Source: Longimicrobiales bacterium
GTDB lineage: Bacteria; Gemmatimonadota; Gemmatimonadetes; Longimicrobiales; Gaopeijiaceae
Assembly: GCA_958295645.1 (NCBI GenBank)
Contig: OY282361.1
Location: forward strand, 2,446,501 to 2,510,500
Direction of reading: 5' to 3'
DNA length: 64,000 bases
Shown: piece by piece, positions 1 to 10,752 of the stretch
How the letters are laid out: every line of letters starts with the position of its first letter
How positions within the stretch are numbered: the stretch's first letter is position 1
Notes under the pieces: model-generated
The model's database searches: none
What the model was told of the DNA's origin: nothing
What the model saw: the letters and a program-made list of their open reading frames with translations, nothing else
Made by a program: the position numbers and the translations under genes

Positions 1-626
1 GAGGTGCGCGTCTGGGACAGCGAAGTGGCCGCCCGCTCGGCCGGCCGCCCCGCCGACGCTTGGCTCTCCGACTGGCTCGGGAGCCCACACCGCCTGGCGT
101 TCATGGCGGACGACGACGTGCGCCTCGCCGACCCGGCCTTCGCCGAGGGAAGCCGCGTGTCGTTCGCGGACGGGTATCCGGCCTTGGCCATCACCGAAGC
201 CTCTCTCCACGAGTTGGCGCGCCGATGCGGGCGAGTCGTTCCCGCCGAGCGCTTCCGTCCCAACATCGTCGTCAGCGGACCGCCGGCCCACGACGAAGAC
301 CAGTGGCGCCGGTTCCGCGCGGGCGGCCTGACGTTCGCGGGGGTCAAGCTCTGCCCGCGCTGCAAGGTGACCACAATCGACCAGGACGCCGGGGAGGCCG
401 ACCCGGCCTCCGAGCCCCTTCGCACGCTGGCCCGCTACCGCAAGATCGAAGACAACGTCTACTTCGGACTCAACGCGGTGCACGCCGCGCCCGGACTGTT
501 GCGCGTCGGCGACCCTGTCGAGGTCCTGGAGCGCGCGCTGGTCCCGGTGTCGCCCGCCGCGCAGGGTATATTTGGCCCCGCCGCCGACTCCGGCGCCGGT
601 TCACTCCCCCTCGTCAGGGAGCGCGA

Positions 627-630
<4 letters not shown>
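1..630 (+). CDS. MOSC domain protein, 5' end outside the window
   Basis: This is the C-terminal part of a MOSC (molybdenum cofactor sulfurase C-terminal) protein of the YcbX/MOSC-N type. The reading frame is open from base 1, so the start lies outside the window; a GTG at 4 is probably internal. The visible protein has the family block [13 protein letters not shown] with its conserved cysteine, preceded by FRPNIVV, and ends the domain at GDPVEVLE. Such proteins act in molybdenum-cofactor-dependent reduction of N-hydroxylated compounds; the partner is not visible here. About 30 residues follow the usual domain end, and that stretch overlaps an AT-rich TATATT (567-572) that could be the gyrA -10 box. 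The stop overlaps the gyrA start as ATGA. Confidence 0.8.
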
Positions 631-3190
<2,560 letters not shown>

Positions 3191-3194
<4 letters not shown>

Positions 3195-4399
3195 AGTTCC
3201 TGATCTTGGGTGGAGGGACGCAGGGGTCGGCGGCGGCCTACGATCTGCTACGCGACGACGCCGTCGAGGAAGTCGTGATGGCCGACGCGCGCTCGGGACA
3301 AGTCCACCGGGCGCTGCGGCCTCACCTCGGAGGCCGCCTGCGGACCCGCGTCCTGGACGCCGAGTCGGAAGGCGACGTCCGCGAGGCCATGGCGGGCACG
3401 ACCGGCGTGCTCTGCGCTCTCCCCTACTACTTCAACTACGCGATGGCGCGCTTGGCCGTCGAGTCCGGCCTCCACTACACCGACCTGGGCGGCAACACGG
3501 AGATCGTGCTGCAACAGCGCTCCCTGGACAGCGCGGCCCGGGCCAAGGGCGTGTCGCTCGTGCCGGACACGGGACTCGCGCCGGGGATCGTCAACGTGCT
3601 GGCCCAGGCCGGCATCGACGAGCTGGACGAGACGGACTCCGTGCGCATGTGGGTGGGCGGGCTGCCGCGCAGTCCCAAGCCGCCCCTCCACTACCAGATC
3701 GTGTATTCGCTGGAGGGCGTGCTGGACTACTACGTGACGCCGGCCGTCGTCTTGGCGGAGGGCTGGCGCACCCAGGTGGAGGCCCTTTCGGGGATGGAAG
3801 AGGTCGCGTTCCCGGAGCCGGTCGGCCGCCTGGAGGCGTTCTACACCGCGGGCGGCATCTCGACCATGCCCCGCAGGTACGAGGGTCGCATCCCGGTCAT
3901 GGAGTACAAGACGCTGCGCTACCCCGGACACGCCGCGATCATGCGCGCAGTGCGCGACCTGGGTCTGCTGGACGAGGAGGCCGTGGACTTCGGCGGCGCA
4001 AGGATCAGTCCGCGGAAGTTCTTCATCGACCGAGTCACGCCCCGCCTGACGAACGACCGGGGCGACGACATGGTCGTGGCGCGCGTGGAGGTCGCAGGCC
4101 GGCGCCGGGGAAGGGACGTGCGCATTCGCTACGACGTCGTCGATTACTACGACGACGCCACCGGGCTCACCGCCATGGCCCGCACCACCGGGTTCTCCCT
4201 GTCGATTACGGCGCTGCTCCAAGCCATGGGAGAGACCGCCGGAACGGGCACGGGAACCCCCGACGAAGCGATACCGCCCGCCCGCTTCCTGGAAGAGCTG
4301 GCCAACCGGGGCATTCGCGTGATCCGGTCGGAACGCGGCCCACCCGTCGCGCAACCGCCAAGCTTCGCATCGCATCGCTACGTAGAGACGACTACATAG
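3191..4399 (+). CDS. saccharopine dehydrogenase-like protein (Lys9 family)
   Basis: 402-residue NAD(P)-binding oxidoreductase. The N-terminus has a Rossmann motif, [18 protein letters not shown], followed by the family pattern [23 protein letters not shown] and [11 protein letters not shown]. In this family the enzyme acts on saccharopine in lysine metabolism, but many bacterial members work on other amino-acid adducts such as carboxyspermidine, so the substrate is open. The GTG start at 3191 overlaps the gyrA stop. The stop TAG at 4397 lies inside a 14-bp tandem repeat. Confidence 0.8.
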
Positions 4400-4419
4400 A
4401 GACGACTACATAGAGACGA
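4383..4419 (+). repeat. 14-bp tandem repeat, 2.6 copies
   Basis: The unit TAGAGACGACTACA occurs at 4383-4396 and 4397-4410, with a partial third copy at 4411-4419. It covers the last codons and the stop of the saccharopine-dehydrogenase-like gene and runs to three bases before the ATG of the next gene. Copy number could change the spacing between the two genes. Confidence 0.9.
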
Positions 4420-4421
4420 AA

Positions 4422-5630
4422 ATGATTCTTGCTCTTGGTACGCCGAACCGCCCGCCTGTTGCGCGGCGTCTCCGCCGACAACCGCCGAACCAGCCGGCCA
4501 AGCCTGCTGGGAGGCCCGTCCTGCCCAGGCGCCCTGTTCCTGGCGCGCTGGCCGCCGCTCTCCTCCTGCTTGCAGTCTGTTCGGCCCCCTTGGCGGCCGC
4601 ACAGAACTTGACCAGCGAACGCGAAGTCCGGCTCCACAACCTCCGGCAGCTCACGTTCGAAGGCGAGAACGCCGAGGCCTACTGGTCCTTCGAGGGCGAC
4701 CGGCTGATCTTCCAGTCCAGGCCGCCCGGCCGCGACGAGTGCGACCAGATCTACGTCCTGGACCCCGCCACCGGCGAGCGCGAGCTGGCCAGCACCGGTC
4801 TGGGCCGCACCACCTGCGCATACTTCTATCCCGGCGACGACCGCATCCTCTATTCCTCCACCCACCACTACGCCCGCGCCTGCCCAGCGCCCCCCGACTT
4901 CTCGCGCGGATACGTCTGGCCTCTCTATCCCAGCTTCGACATCTTCGCCGCCAACGCGGACGGATCGCATCTCCAGCAACTGACGACCTCCTTCGGATAC
5001 GACGCCGAAGCGACCTTCTCGCCCACCGGCCACCGCATCGTCTTCACCTCGATTCGCGACGGCGACCTGGACCTCTACTCGATGGCCCCCGACGGATCGG
5101 ACGTACGGCGGATCACCGACCGCCTAGGCTACGACGGCGGAGCCTTCTTCAGCCCGGACGGCACGCAGATCGTCTGGCGCGCCCACTATCCCGAGACGGA
5201 GGAAGAACGAGAGGACTACCTGGCGCTGCTGGCGGACGGCCTCATCCGTCCCTCCGTGCTGGACATCTACGTCGCCGACGCGGACGGCTCCAATCCCCGG
5301 CGCCTCACCGCCAACGGCGCCGCCAACTTCGCACCGTACTGGCATCCCTCCGGCCAGCAGATCGCCTTCTCCTCCAACATGGACGATCCCGGCGGAAGGA
5401 ACTTCGAACTCTACGTCGTCAACGTGGACGGCTCGGGGCTGGAGCGCGTCACCTGGTCCGAGGGCTTCGACGGCTTCCCCGTCTTCCATCCCGACGGCGC
5501 CCGGCTCGTCTTCGCCTCCAACCGCAACCAGTCCCACGAAGGCAACACCAACCTGTTCCTCGCGGACTGGCGCGGCGAAGCGGCCGCGGGGCTTCAGGAA
5601 GCGCACGGTCCGCCGGGAGCGATCAGGTAG
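4422..5630 (+). CDS. secreted TolB-like beta-propeller protein
   Basis: 402 residues with a signal peptide: a long basic, proline-rich n-region (about 38 residues), the hydrophobic core ALAAALLLLAVCSAPLAAA, and likely cleavage near residue 60. The mature part consists of WD40-like PD40 repeats recognisable by motifs such as FSPTGHRIVF, FSPDGTQIVW, HPSGQQIAFSS and HPDGARLVFASNR, each after an xADGS turn, as in TolB. This implies a six-bladed propeller in the periplasm. No Pal or TolA gene lies nearby and no catalytic domain is attached, so the role is unknown; a binding or scaffolding job is likely. The n-region is long, so the true start could be internal, but no other ATG precedes the core. 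Confidence 0.8.
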   Translation: MILALGTPNRPPVARRLRRQPPNQPAKPAGRPVLPRRPVPGALAAALLLLAVCSAPLAAAQNLTSEREVRLHNLRQLTFEGENAEAYWSFEGDRLIFQSRPPGRDECDQIYVLDPATGERELASTGLGRTTCAYFYPGDDRILYSSTHHYARACPAPPDFSRGYVWPLYPSFDIFAANADGSHLQQLTTSFGYDAEATFSPTGHRIVFTSIRDGDLDLYSMAPDGSDVRRITDRLGYDGGAFFSPDGTQIVWRAHYPETEEEREDYLALLADGLIRPSVLDIYVADADGSNPRRLTANGAANFAPYWHPSGQQIAFSSNMDDPGGRNFELYVVNVDGSGLERVTWSEGFDGFPVFHPDGARLVFASNRNQSHEGNTNLFLADWRGEAAAGLQEAHGPPGAIR

Positions 5631-5652
5631 CACGCCGAGCGTCGGATCGTCG

Positions 5653-6309
5653 TCAGCGGCGATCGCCCTCCCGCTGCCCCCTGCGCCGTCGCCGCGAGTC
5701 CTCCGCCACGGCCAGAAACTGCGTCAGGATTCGGTACGTCAGGCCCCAGACGACTCGGCCGCCGACGCGGATGCAGGGGAGATCGCGGGCGTCGCCGGCC
5801 GTGTGGTGACGGTACGTGCCCCGGCGGGCGGGGTCGGCGAGCGCTCGGACGGGGAACCAGTGGACCGACGCCACCTCGGGACTGGCGGGCCGGGCGGAGG
5901 CGTTCGGAGGAGCGCGGAAGACGAACGGCCAGATCGTGACGGGCGGAAGGCGGAGGACGGACGGCTGAACCGGGGGAAGGGAACCGGCCAAGTTTCGCTT
6001 CGGTTCGAGGACTAGGGCCGTCTCCTCTCGGGTCTCGCGGACGGCGGTCGCCGCGAGCGTGGGGTCGTCCGTGTCGAAACGCCCTCCCGGCAGGGCCATC
6101 TGTCCGGACCAGGGGTCCCGCTCGGACTCGCCCCGGCGGATCAGAAGGATGTCCGCGTCTTCCACCCGCGGCTCGCGCAGGCCGGGCGAGGGCCGCAAGA
6201 CGAGCGCGACCGCGGCGTCCCTGCCGGGCGCGCCACCGAAGGCAGGCGAGGGCGAGCCGCGCAGGCCGGACAACGCCTCGGAAAGCTGGGACAGGGGAAC
6301 GCTGGTCAC
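5653..6309 (-). CDS. Nudix hydrolase, CoA pyrophosphatase type
   Basis: 218 residues, GTG start at 6309. The Nudix box runs over about residues 74-98: ALPGGRFD, then TAVRETREETAL, with the metal-binding REtrEE core. The spacing and the upstream ILLIRRGESE...PWSGQMALPGG match NudL/CoAse enzymes, which split CoA into 3',5'-ADP and phosphopantetheine. The C-terminal 20 residues are Arg-rich. It lies 18 bp downstream of queE on the same strand and is probably the last gene of that unit. Another Nudix substrate cannot be excluded. Confidence 0.8.
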   Translation of the reverse strand: MTSVPLSQLSEALSGLRGSPSPAFGGAPGRDAAVALVLRPSPGLREPRVEDADILLIRRGESERDPWSGQMALPGGRFDTDDPTLAATAVRETREETALVLEPKRNLAGSLPPVQPSVLRLPPVTIWPFVFRAPPNASARPASPEVASVHWFPVRALADPARRGTYRHHTAGDARDLPCIRVGGRVVWGLTYRILTQFLAVAEDSRRRRRGQREGDRR

Positions 6310-6327
6310 GCCGGGTTGACGGAGTCC

Positions 6328-7014
6328 CTACACCCCGGCCCGGTCGGGTCCCCAGATGTGCTTGTGCAACTGGGTCTGGAAACGAACCGGCAGTCCGCTG
6401 GCCAGGACGGCCTGCGCCAGCTCTTCCATCTCCCGCAGGCCCCAGACGGGCGACACCAGCAAGGCGCCGAGCGCACCCGCCTCGACTCGCGCGTCCAGGC
6501 CATGTCGGCGAATCGCGGAGGCCGCCCATTCGAAGTCCTCCAGGCCGGCCACGACGAACTTCACCTCGTCGCGTTCCGTCAGCAGGTCCAGGTTCGACCA
6601 CAGGTTGCGCCGTTCCTCGCCCGAACCGGGGCACTTCAGGTCCATGATCCGGTGCACGCGGGGGTCCAGGCCGCCCACGTCCACGGCGCCGGAGGTCTCC
6701 ACCAAGACCGTGCAGCCCGCCTCCAGCAGCTGCGCCGCCAGCTCCGCGGCTCCCGGCTGGGCCAGCGGTTCGCCGCCCGTGATCTCCACCAGCGAGCCGC
6801 CGAACCTGCGCACGGCCTCCACGACTTCCTCCACGGTCATCTTCGTGCCGCCCCGAAACGCGTAGGCCGTGTCGCACCAGACGCACCTCAACGGGCACCC
6901 GGTCAGCCGCACGAAGGTGCAGGGCAAGCCCGTCCAAGTCGACTCCCCTTGGATCGACCGGAATATCTCGGTGACCCTGACCGCCGGCGCGGCCCCGTTC
7001 CCCGCCTCGCGCAT
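6328..7014 (-). CDS. queE: 7-carboxy-7-deazaguanine synthase
   Basis: 228-residue radical SAM enzyme of queuosine/7-deazapurine synthesis that converts 6-carboxytetrahydropterin to 7-carboxy-7-deazaguanine. The cluster motif is C40-x3-C44-x2-C47 (CPLRCVWC). Substrate-binding features are FRSIQGEST near the N-terminus and EITGGEPLAQP. The C-terminal QLHKHIWGP is typical of the family. I chose the ATG at 7014 because GGAGGAAGGG precedes it directly; an ATG at 7026 has no such site. queC, queD and queF are not in the window. The gene follows the small unknown gene by 17 bp. Confidence 0.9.
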   Translation of the reverse strand: MREAGNGAAPAVRVTEIFRSIQGESTWTGLPCTFVRLTGCPLRCVWCDTAYAFRGGTKMTVEEVVEAVRRFGGSLVEITGGEPLAQPGAAELAAQLLEAGCTVLVETSGAVDVGGLDPRVHRIMDLKCPGSGEERRNLWSNLDLLTERDEVKFVVAGLEDFEWAASAIRRHGLDARVEAGALGALLVSPVWGLREMEELAQAVLASGLPVRFQTQLHKHIWGPDRAGV

Positions 7015-7031
7015 CCCTTCCTCCATCCGCG

Positions 7032-7376
7032 CTACCCGCCGCCGCCCGCGCTCGCCACGATGGCCTCGTTCAGCCAACCCTGCACTTCCCGCAACGTCGC
7101 CTTTCCGGCTTCGGCCACGACGGCCTCCGGGGTCTGGCCGCGCCAAAGCAGCGGACTCTCCACGTGCCCCACGATGCCGAGTCCGGAGGACGCCCACTTG
7201 GGGAAGACCAGGTATCCGGCGACGGGCGCCCTCAGATCCGGCGAACGCTCGGTCTCGATCGACACCGTGTAGGGCTGTCCGTCGCATCCTTCGAAGGCGG
7301 GCGGACGGCTGTGCACGGTCACGTAGCCTCCCAGGGTGGCGTCGGCCGCGCTCTCGCCGGGCTTCGTTTCGGCCAT
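7032..7376 (-). CDS. conserved-looking protein of unknown function
   Basis: 114 residues, ATG at 7376. I do not recognise a family. The sequence has no signal peptide or membrane segment; it reads as a small soluble domain with alternating strands (GYVTVHSRPPAFEG, YTVSIETERS, GYLVFPKWASSG), then a helix near the C-terminus (EVQGWLNEAIV) and a Gly tail. It is the first gene of a leftward unit with queE and the Nudix gene, so a role close to deazapurine or nucleotide metabolism is possible but unsupported. Confidence 0.6.
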   Translation of the reverse strand: MAETKPGESAADATLGGYVTVHSRPPAFEGCDGQPYTVSIETERSPDLRAPVAGYLVFPKWASSGLGIVGHVESPLLWRGQTPEAVVAEAGKATLREVQGWLNEAIVASAGGGG

Positions 7377-7622
7377 TTGCTCCTCGGAAGAGGCCTGTGG
7401 GAACTCTCCAATGTGCAGGATTCCTTCTCCCTCGGGCTAGGCCTCCGGCATCGCCCGGCAACTCCGACGCGACGACGAGCCCGTGCGCTCCTCCAGCAGC
7501 CCCGCCGCCGCGCCAAGCCGGTGCGCTCTTCCAGCTCCCTCGCCCACGGTCGTCCCGCCGAACCGCCTTGCGCCCTATCTTGAAGTTCCCCGCAAACTTC
7601 CCTCCTGCCTAGGGCCCGAGCC

Positions 7623-8642
7623 TTGCGAGCAGCCGTCTTTCACCAGCACGGCGACCCCGGCGTCGTCGTGGTCGAACAAATGGACGACCCGAGTCCCGGG
7701 CCGGGCGAGGTTCGGATTCGGGTCGAGGCCGCCTCGCTCAACCATCTGGACTTGTGGTTGCGGCGCGGCATTCCCGTGGACATCCCCATGCCCCACATCG
7801 GCGGCTCGGACGTCGCGGGCGTCGTGGAGGCGGTGGGGGAGGGCGCGGACCCCGGCTGGGTCGGCAGGCGCGTCGTGGCCGATCCTTCGGTGGGCTACGA
7901 CTGGTACGAGCTGGCGCGCTTCCCCGGCCCGCCGCCGACGCCGTACACGGTCGTCGGGGAGCACACGCAGGGGGGCTTCGCCGAGTTCGCGACCGCTCCC
8001 GCGGCCAACTTGGTGGAGGCGCCGAGCCACGTGTCCTGCGAGACGGCGGCCGCCGCGGCCCTGGCGGGGGTCACCGCTTGGCGCGGCCTCATGTCGCGAG
8101 GGGCGCTTCGGGCGGGCGAGCGGGTGCTCGTGACCGGGGCCAGCGGCGGCGTCTCGACGATGGCCATCCAGTTCGCCAAGGCCGCGGGGGCCGAGGTCTT
8201 CGCGCTCACGTCGCCGGACTGGGCGGAGCAGGTGCAGGCGCTGGGGGCCGACCGCGTCTTCGACCGCACCGACGCCGCCTGGGGCAAGGAGGTCTACTTG
8301 GCCTCGGGCAAGCGCGGCGTCGATCTGTGCCTCGATTCCGTGGGCCAAGCGATCTGGGAGAGGCTGGTCCGCGCGCTGGCGGTCGGCGGGCGGCTGGTCT
8401 CCTTCGGGGCGACCACCGGGCCCGTCGGCGACGTCGACATCCGTCTGCTGTTCTGGCGGCAGCTCTCGATCCTGGGCTCCACGATGGGCACGCCCGCCGA
8501 GTTCCGGGAGGCCATGGGACAGGTGTTCGCCGGGGTTGCGACGCCTCCAGTCCACCGCGTGTTCCCGTTGGAGGAGACGCGCGCCGCCCACGAGCTGCTC
8601 GAAGCCGGCGGGGTCTTCGGCAAAGTCGTCGTCAAGCCGTGA
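7623..8642 (+). CDS. MDR-family (quinone/alcohol) oxidoreductase without zinc ligands
   Basis: 339-residue medium-chain dehydrogenase/reductase, TTG start at 7623. The N-terminal GroES-like fold includes SLNHLDLWLRRG and HIGGSDVAGVV; the NADP-binding Rossmann region has LVTGASGGVSTMAIQFAKAAGA. The lobe that holds four structural-zinc cysteines in the related zinc-type enzymes has none here (WYELARFPGPPPTPYTVVG), and the catalytic Cys/His positions are also absent. It is therefore probably a zinc-independent NADPH quinone or enone reductase. A TATCTT at 7576-7581 is a possible -10 box. Confidence 0.75.
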   Translation: MRAAVFHQHGDPGVVVVEQMDDPSPGPGEVRIRVEAASLNHLDLWLRRGIPVDIPMPHIGGSDVAGVVEAVGEGADPGWVGRRVVADPSVGYDWYELARFPGPPPTPYTVVGEHTQGGFAEFATAPAANLVEAPSHVSCETAAAAALAGVTAWRGLMSRGALRAGERVLVTGASGGVSTMAIQFAKAAGAEVFALTSPDWAEQVQALGADRVFDRTDAAWGKEVYLASGKRGVDLCLDSVGQAIWERLVRALAVGGRLVSFGATTGPVGDVDIRLLFWRQLSILGSTMGTPAEFREAMGQVFAGVATPPVHRVFPLEETRAAHELLEAGGVFGKVVVKP

Positions 8643-8656
8643 GCACGGAGCGAGGC

Positions 8657-8998
8657 ATGGACTTCAAGGAGGCCCAAGACAGGGTCGATCGCTGGATCAC
8701 CAGCTTCGAGGAAGGCTACTGGCCGCCGCTGGCCATTCTGGCGCGCCTGATCGAGGAAGTGGGCGAACTCTCGCGGGAGATCAATCATCAGTACGGGTCC
8801 AAGCCGAAGAAGGACGGCGAGCGTCCGGCCGAGCTGGAGCTGGAGATCGGCGACGTGCTGTTCGTCCTGGTCTCCCTGGCCAACCAGCAGGGAATCGACT
8901 TGGGACGCGCCTTCCAGCGGGTTCTCGACAAGTACGAGAGACGCGACCGCGACCGTTGGACTCCGAAGCAAGGAGCGGGGCCGTCGCGTTCGGCTTGA
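8657..8998 (+). CDS. MazG-like nucleotide pyrophosphohydrolase
   Basis: 113-residue all-alpha NTP pyrophosphohydrolase. The metal-binding motif is RLIEEVGELSREI (E-E-x-x-E) followed by ELELEIGDVLFVLVSLAN (E-x2-E/D). A single MazG domain of this size resembles the YpjD/MazG-like group that hydrolyses non-canonical or surplus NTPs to NMP and pyrophosphate, a house-cleaning role. The ATG at 8657 lies 14 bp after the MDR gene on the same strand. Its stop codon lies inside the first copy of the repeated motif upstream of the ECF sigma gene. Confidence 0.8.
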   Translation: MDFKEAQDRVDRWITSFEEGYWPPLAILARLIEEVGELSREINHQYGSKPKKDGERPAELELEIGDVLFVLVSLANQQGIDLGRAFQRVLDKYERRDRDRWTPKQGAGPSRSA

Positions 8999-9172
8999 CG
9001 ATGGACGCCGGCTTGACCGTGGAGGAGGCGCGCCGGGAAGTCTGTGTCCCGCGGGCTTGCGCCGAGCGAGCGCAGGGTTCCGCTTGACAGTGGACGGGGG
9101 GTGCGTCGGCGGGCTCCTGCACGGCGGGCTTGCGCCGAGCGGACGCAGAGTCCCGCTTAACGGTGGACGGGG
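8993..9172 (+). repeat. four copies of a 15-bp motif, two within a 49-bp near-direct repeat
   Basis: The motif GCTTGACNGTGGACG (with variations) occurs at 8993-9007, 9011-9025, 9082-9096 and 9155-9169. The last two copies belong to a longer direct repeat, 9051-9099 and 9124-9172, that matches at 43 of 49 positions. Spacing between copies 2, 3 and 4 is about 71-73 bp. It fills the gap before the ECF sigma gene. It could be an operator array, or a dispersed intergenic repeat; the TTGAC core resembles a -35 box. Confidence 0.75.
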
Positions 9173-9275
9173 CGCGGCTGTCTTGCTTCCGTCGGTGCTC
9201 GGCGCCGCCATTCGTGGGCAACCGGGAGGGAGCGATGCGTCGCCGCAAGGAGAACGAGTCGCCGCCAAGGCCGAA

Positions 9276-9839
9276 ATGGACAAAGGAGAAACCGACGCCG
9301 CACTGGTCGAGGCCGTTCGGAGGGGCAGCAAGAGGGCGTTCGACCAGCTGGTTCGGCGCCACCTGCGCACCGCGCACGCCGTGGCCACGGCCAAGCTGGA
9401 CAACCCTGCCGACGCCGACGACGTGTGCCAAGAGGCGTTCATCCGCGCGCTCGAACGCATCGACGACTGCCGCAACCCCGACGCGTTCCGGGCTTGGCTG
9501 ATGGCCATCGTGCGCAACACGGCCCACAACTGGCGCGACAAAGGCCGGGTCAGGGCGGCGTTGCCGCTGGAGGCGGCGGCGGACGTTGCGGCCCCGGAGG
9601 ACCCCTCGGCGGAGGCGGAGCGGGCGGACCTTCGGGAACGCCTGCGGGAGGCGATGAAGCACCTGACCGAACTGCAAAGGAGAGTTCTGGTGTTGCACGA
9701 CATGGAGGGATGGAAGCACGCCGAGATCGCGGACAAGTTGGGGATTTCGGCGGGTTCTTCGCGCGTCCACCTGCACGTGGCGCGCAGGACCATGAGGAAG
9801 CGGCTGGCCGCGTTCGTCGCCGCCGAGGGCCTCCCGTGA
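9276..9839 (+). CDS. ECF-type RNA polymerase sigma factor
   Basis: 187 residues. Region 2 is clear: FDQLVRRHLRTAHAVA, then DADDVCQEAFIRAL and FRAWLMAIVRNTAHNWRD. Region 4 has LTELQRRVLVLHDMEGW followed by the helix-turn-helix HAEIADKLGISAGSSRVHL. Such factors direct RNA polymerase to a small stress or envelope regulon and are usually held by a membrane anti-sigma factor. The ATG at 9276 starts just before the conserved region with AAGG upstream; the open frame extends further up but its sequence is repeat-derived. The stop overlaps the next gene as GTGA. Confidence 0.9.
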   Translation: MDKGETDAALVEAVRRGSKRAFDQLVRRHLRTAHAVATAKLDNPADADDVCQEAFIRALERIDDCRNPDAFRAWLMAIVRNTAHNWRDKGRVRAALPLEAAADVAAPEDPSAEAERADLRERLREAMKHLTELQRRVLVLHDMEGWKHAEIADKLGISAGSSRVHLHVARRTMRKRLAAFVAAEGLP

Positions 9840-10180
9840 GAGCGCCCGGCGCAGGCCTCGATCCGGGGGGGGACCCCACCCGCTGGACGACGCTGGTCGC
9901 GAGGATCGTCGCCCAGGCCTCGCCGATCCTGGAGCGCCGGCAACGCCAAGCGACCTTGGCGGCCACGCTCGCCGGTTGGCGGCGGCCGGTCTTCGCATGC
10001 AGCGCCGGTTTGGCGGCGGCGGCCGCGCTCGTCGTCGCGCTCGTGCCCGTCGGCGACTCCCGTGCCGCGCAGACGCTGGAGGAGACGGTGATGCCCGCCA
10101 CGGTCGCGCAATGGGTGGCCGGCGACAGCAGTCCCGCCGTGGAAGAACTGATCGCCGGCCTAGGGGAGGAGATCCGATGA
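9836..10180 (+). CDS. single-pass membrane protein, probable anti-sigma component
   Basis: 114 residues, GTG start overlapping the sigma factor stop. Residues 1-45 are cytoplasmic-like and helical (WTTLVARIVAQASPILERR), a hydrophobic segment at about 52-72 (VFACSAGLAAAAALVVALVP) spans the membrane, and about 40 residues lie outside. No zinc-binding HxxxCxxC is present. Position and topology suggest an anti-sigma factor or part of one; this is inferred from context only. It ends with an ATGA overlap to the next gene. Confidence 0.6.
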   Translation: MRAPGAGLDPGGDPTRWTTLVARIVAQASPILERRQRQATLAATLAGWRRPVFACSAGLAAAAALVVALVPVGDSRAAQTLEETVMPATVAQWVAGDSSPAVEELIAGLGEEIR

Positions 10181-10617
10181 CGGGCCGAGGCCGCCGGGTT
10201 TCGGCGTTTGCAGCGCTGGCCGCCGCTTGCCTGGCCGGCGTCGTGTTGACGCTGGCGGTCATTCGCCTGGCGGATCATCAGCGCGGCGGCCGCCGAGGAC
10301 CCAGCTCGCCGGACGGCCGCCCTCAGTCCGCAGAGATCCGCAGGTCCCTGCGCGGCGCCGACCCGCGTTTCCTGGCCCGTGGCGAACTTCGCTCCCTGGA
10401 CCTCACCCCCGACCAATGGGCGCATATCGAAGAGGCCCTGGCCCACTCGCGCACCTCCGCACGCGAAGTCATGGGCGGCGCCCGCCGCCGGCTCCAGGCC
10501 AACATGGACTCGCTGAGGGTCGAGATCGCGTCGGTCCTCACCCCCGAACAGCTGCGCGACTACGACGAGATGCGAAGACGGCAGGAACAGCGGCGCAACC
10601 CACCTAGCCAGCACTGA
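10177..10617 (+). CDS. membrane-anchored Spy/CpxP-like periplasmic protein
   Basis: 146 residues with an N-terminal signal anchor (AFAALAAACLAGVVLTLAVI). The periplasmic part carries two LTPxQ-type motifs, LDLTPDQWAHIEEAL and VLTPEQLRDYDEM, on a mostly helical Arg-rich chain. This is the pattern of Spy/CpxP/heavy-metal-resistor proteins, which act as small periplasmic chaperones or sensors. Coupled to an ECF sigma factor and a single-pass protein, it may serve as the periplasmic sensor of that system, as in CnrYXH-type modules. Confidence 0.65.
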   Translation: MTGRGRRVSAFAALAAACLAGVVLTLAVIRLADHQRGGRRGPSSPDGRPQSAEIRRSLRGADPRFLARGELRSLDLTPDQWAHIEEALAHSRTSAREVMGGARRRLQANMDSLRVEIASVLTPEQLRDYDEMRRRQEQRRNPPSQH

Positions 10618-10752
10618 AGGGCGCCGTCAACGGCGACTCGCGCGCGCAGGGTCGCCGCCCTCACGCCGCTCTCCGCCGCCAGCCCGCGATTCTCCGCCGC
10701 CAGCCTTTCCGGCTTTGCCCAGGCCCCGTTTCTCCCCATCTTTCGTGCCGCC

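Noticed and set aside
10670-10704. Repeat of TCTCCGCCGCCAGC before tdh
   Set aside because: Only two copies of a low-complexity GC-rich string; chance is likely in this composition.
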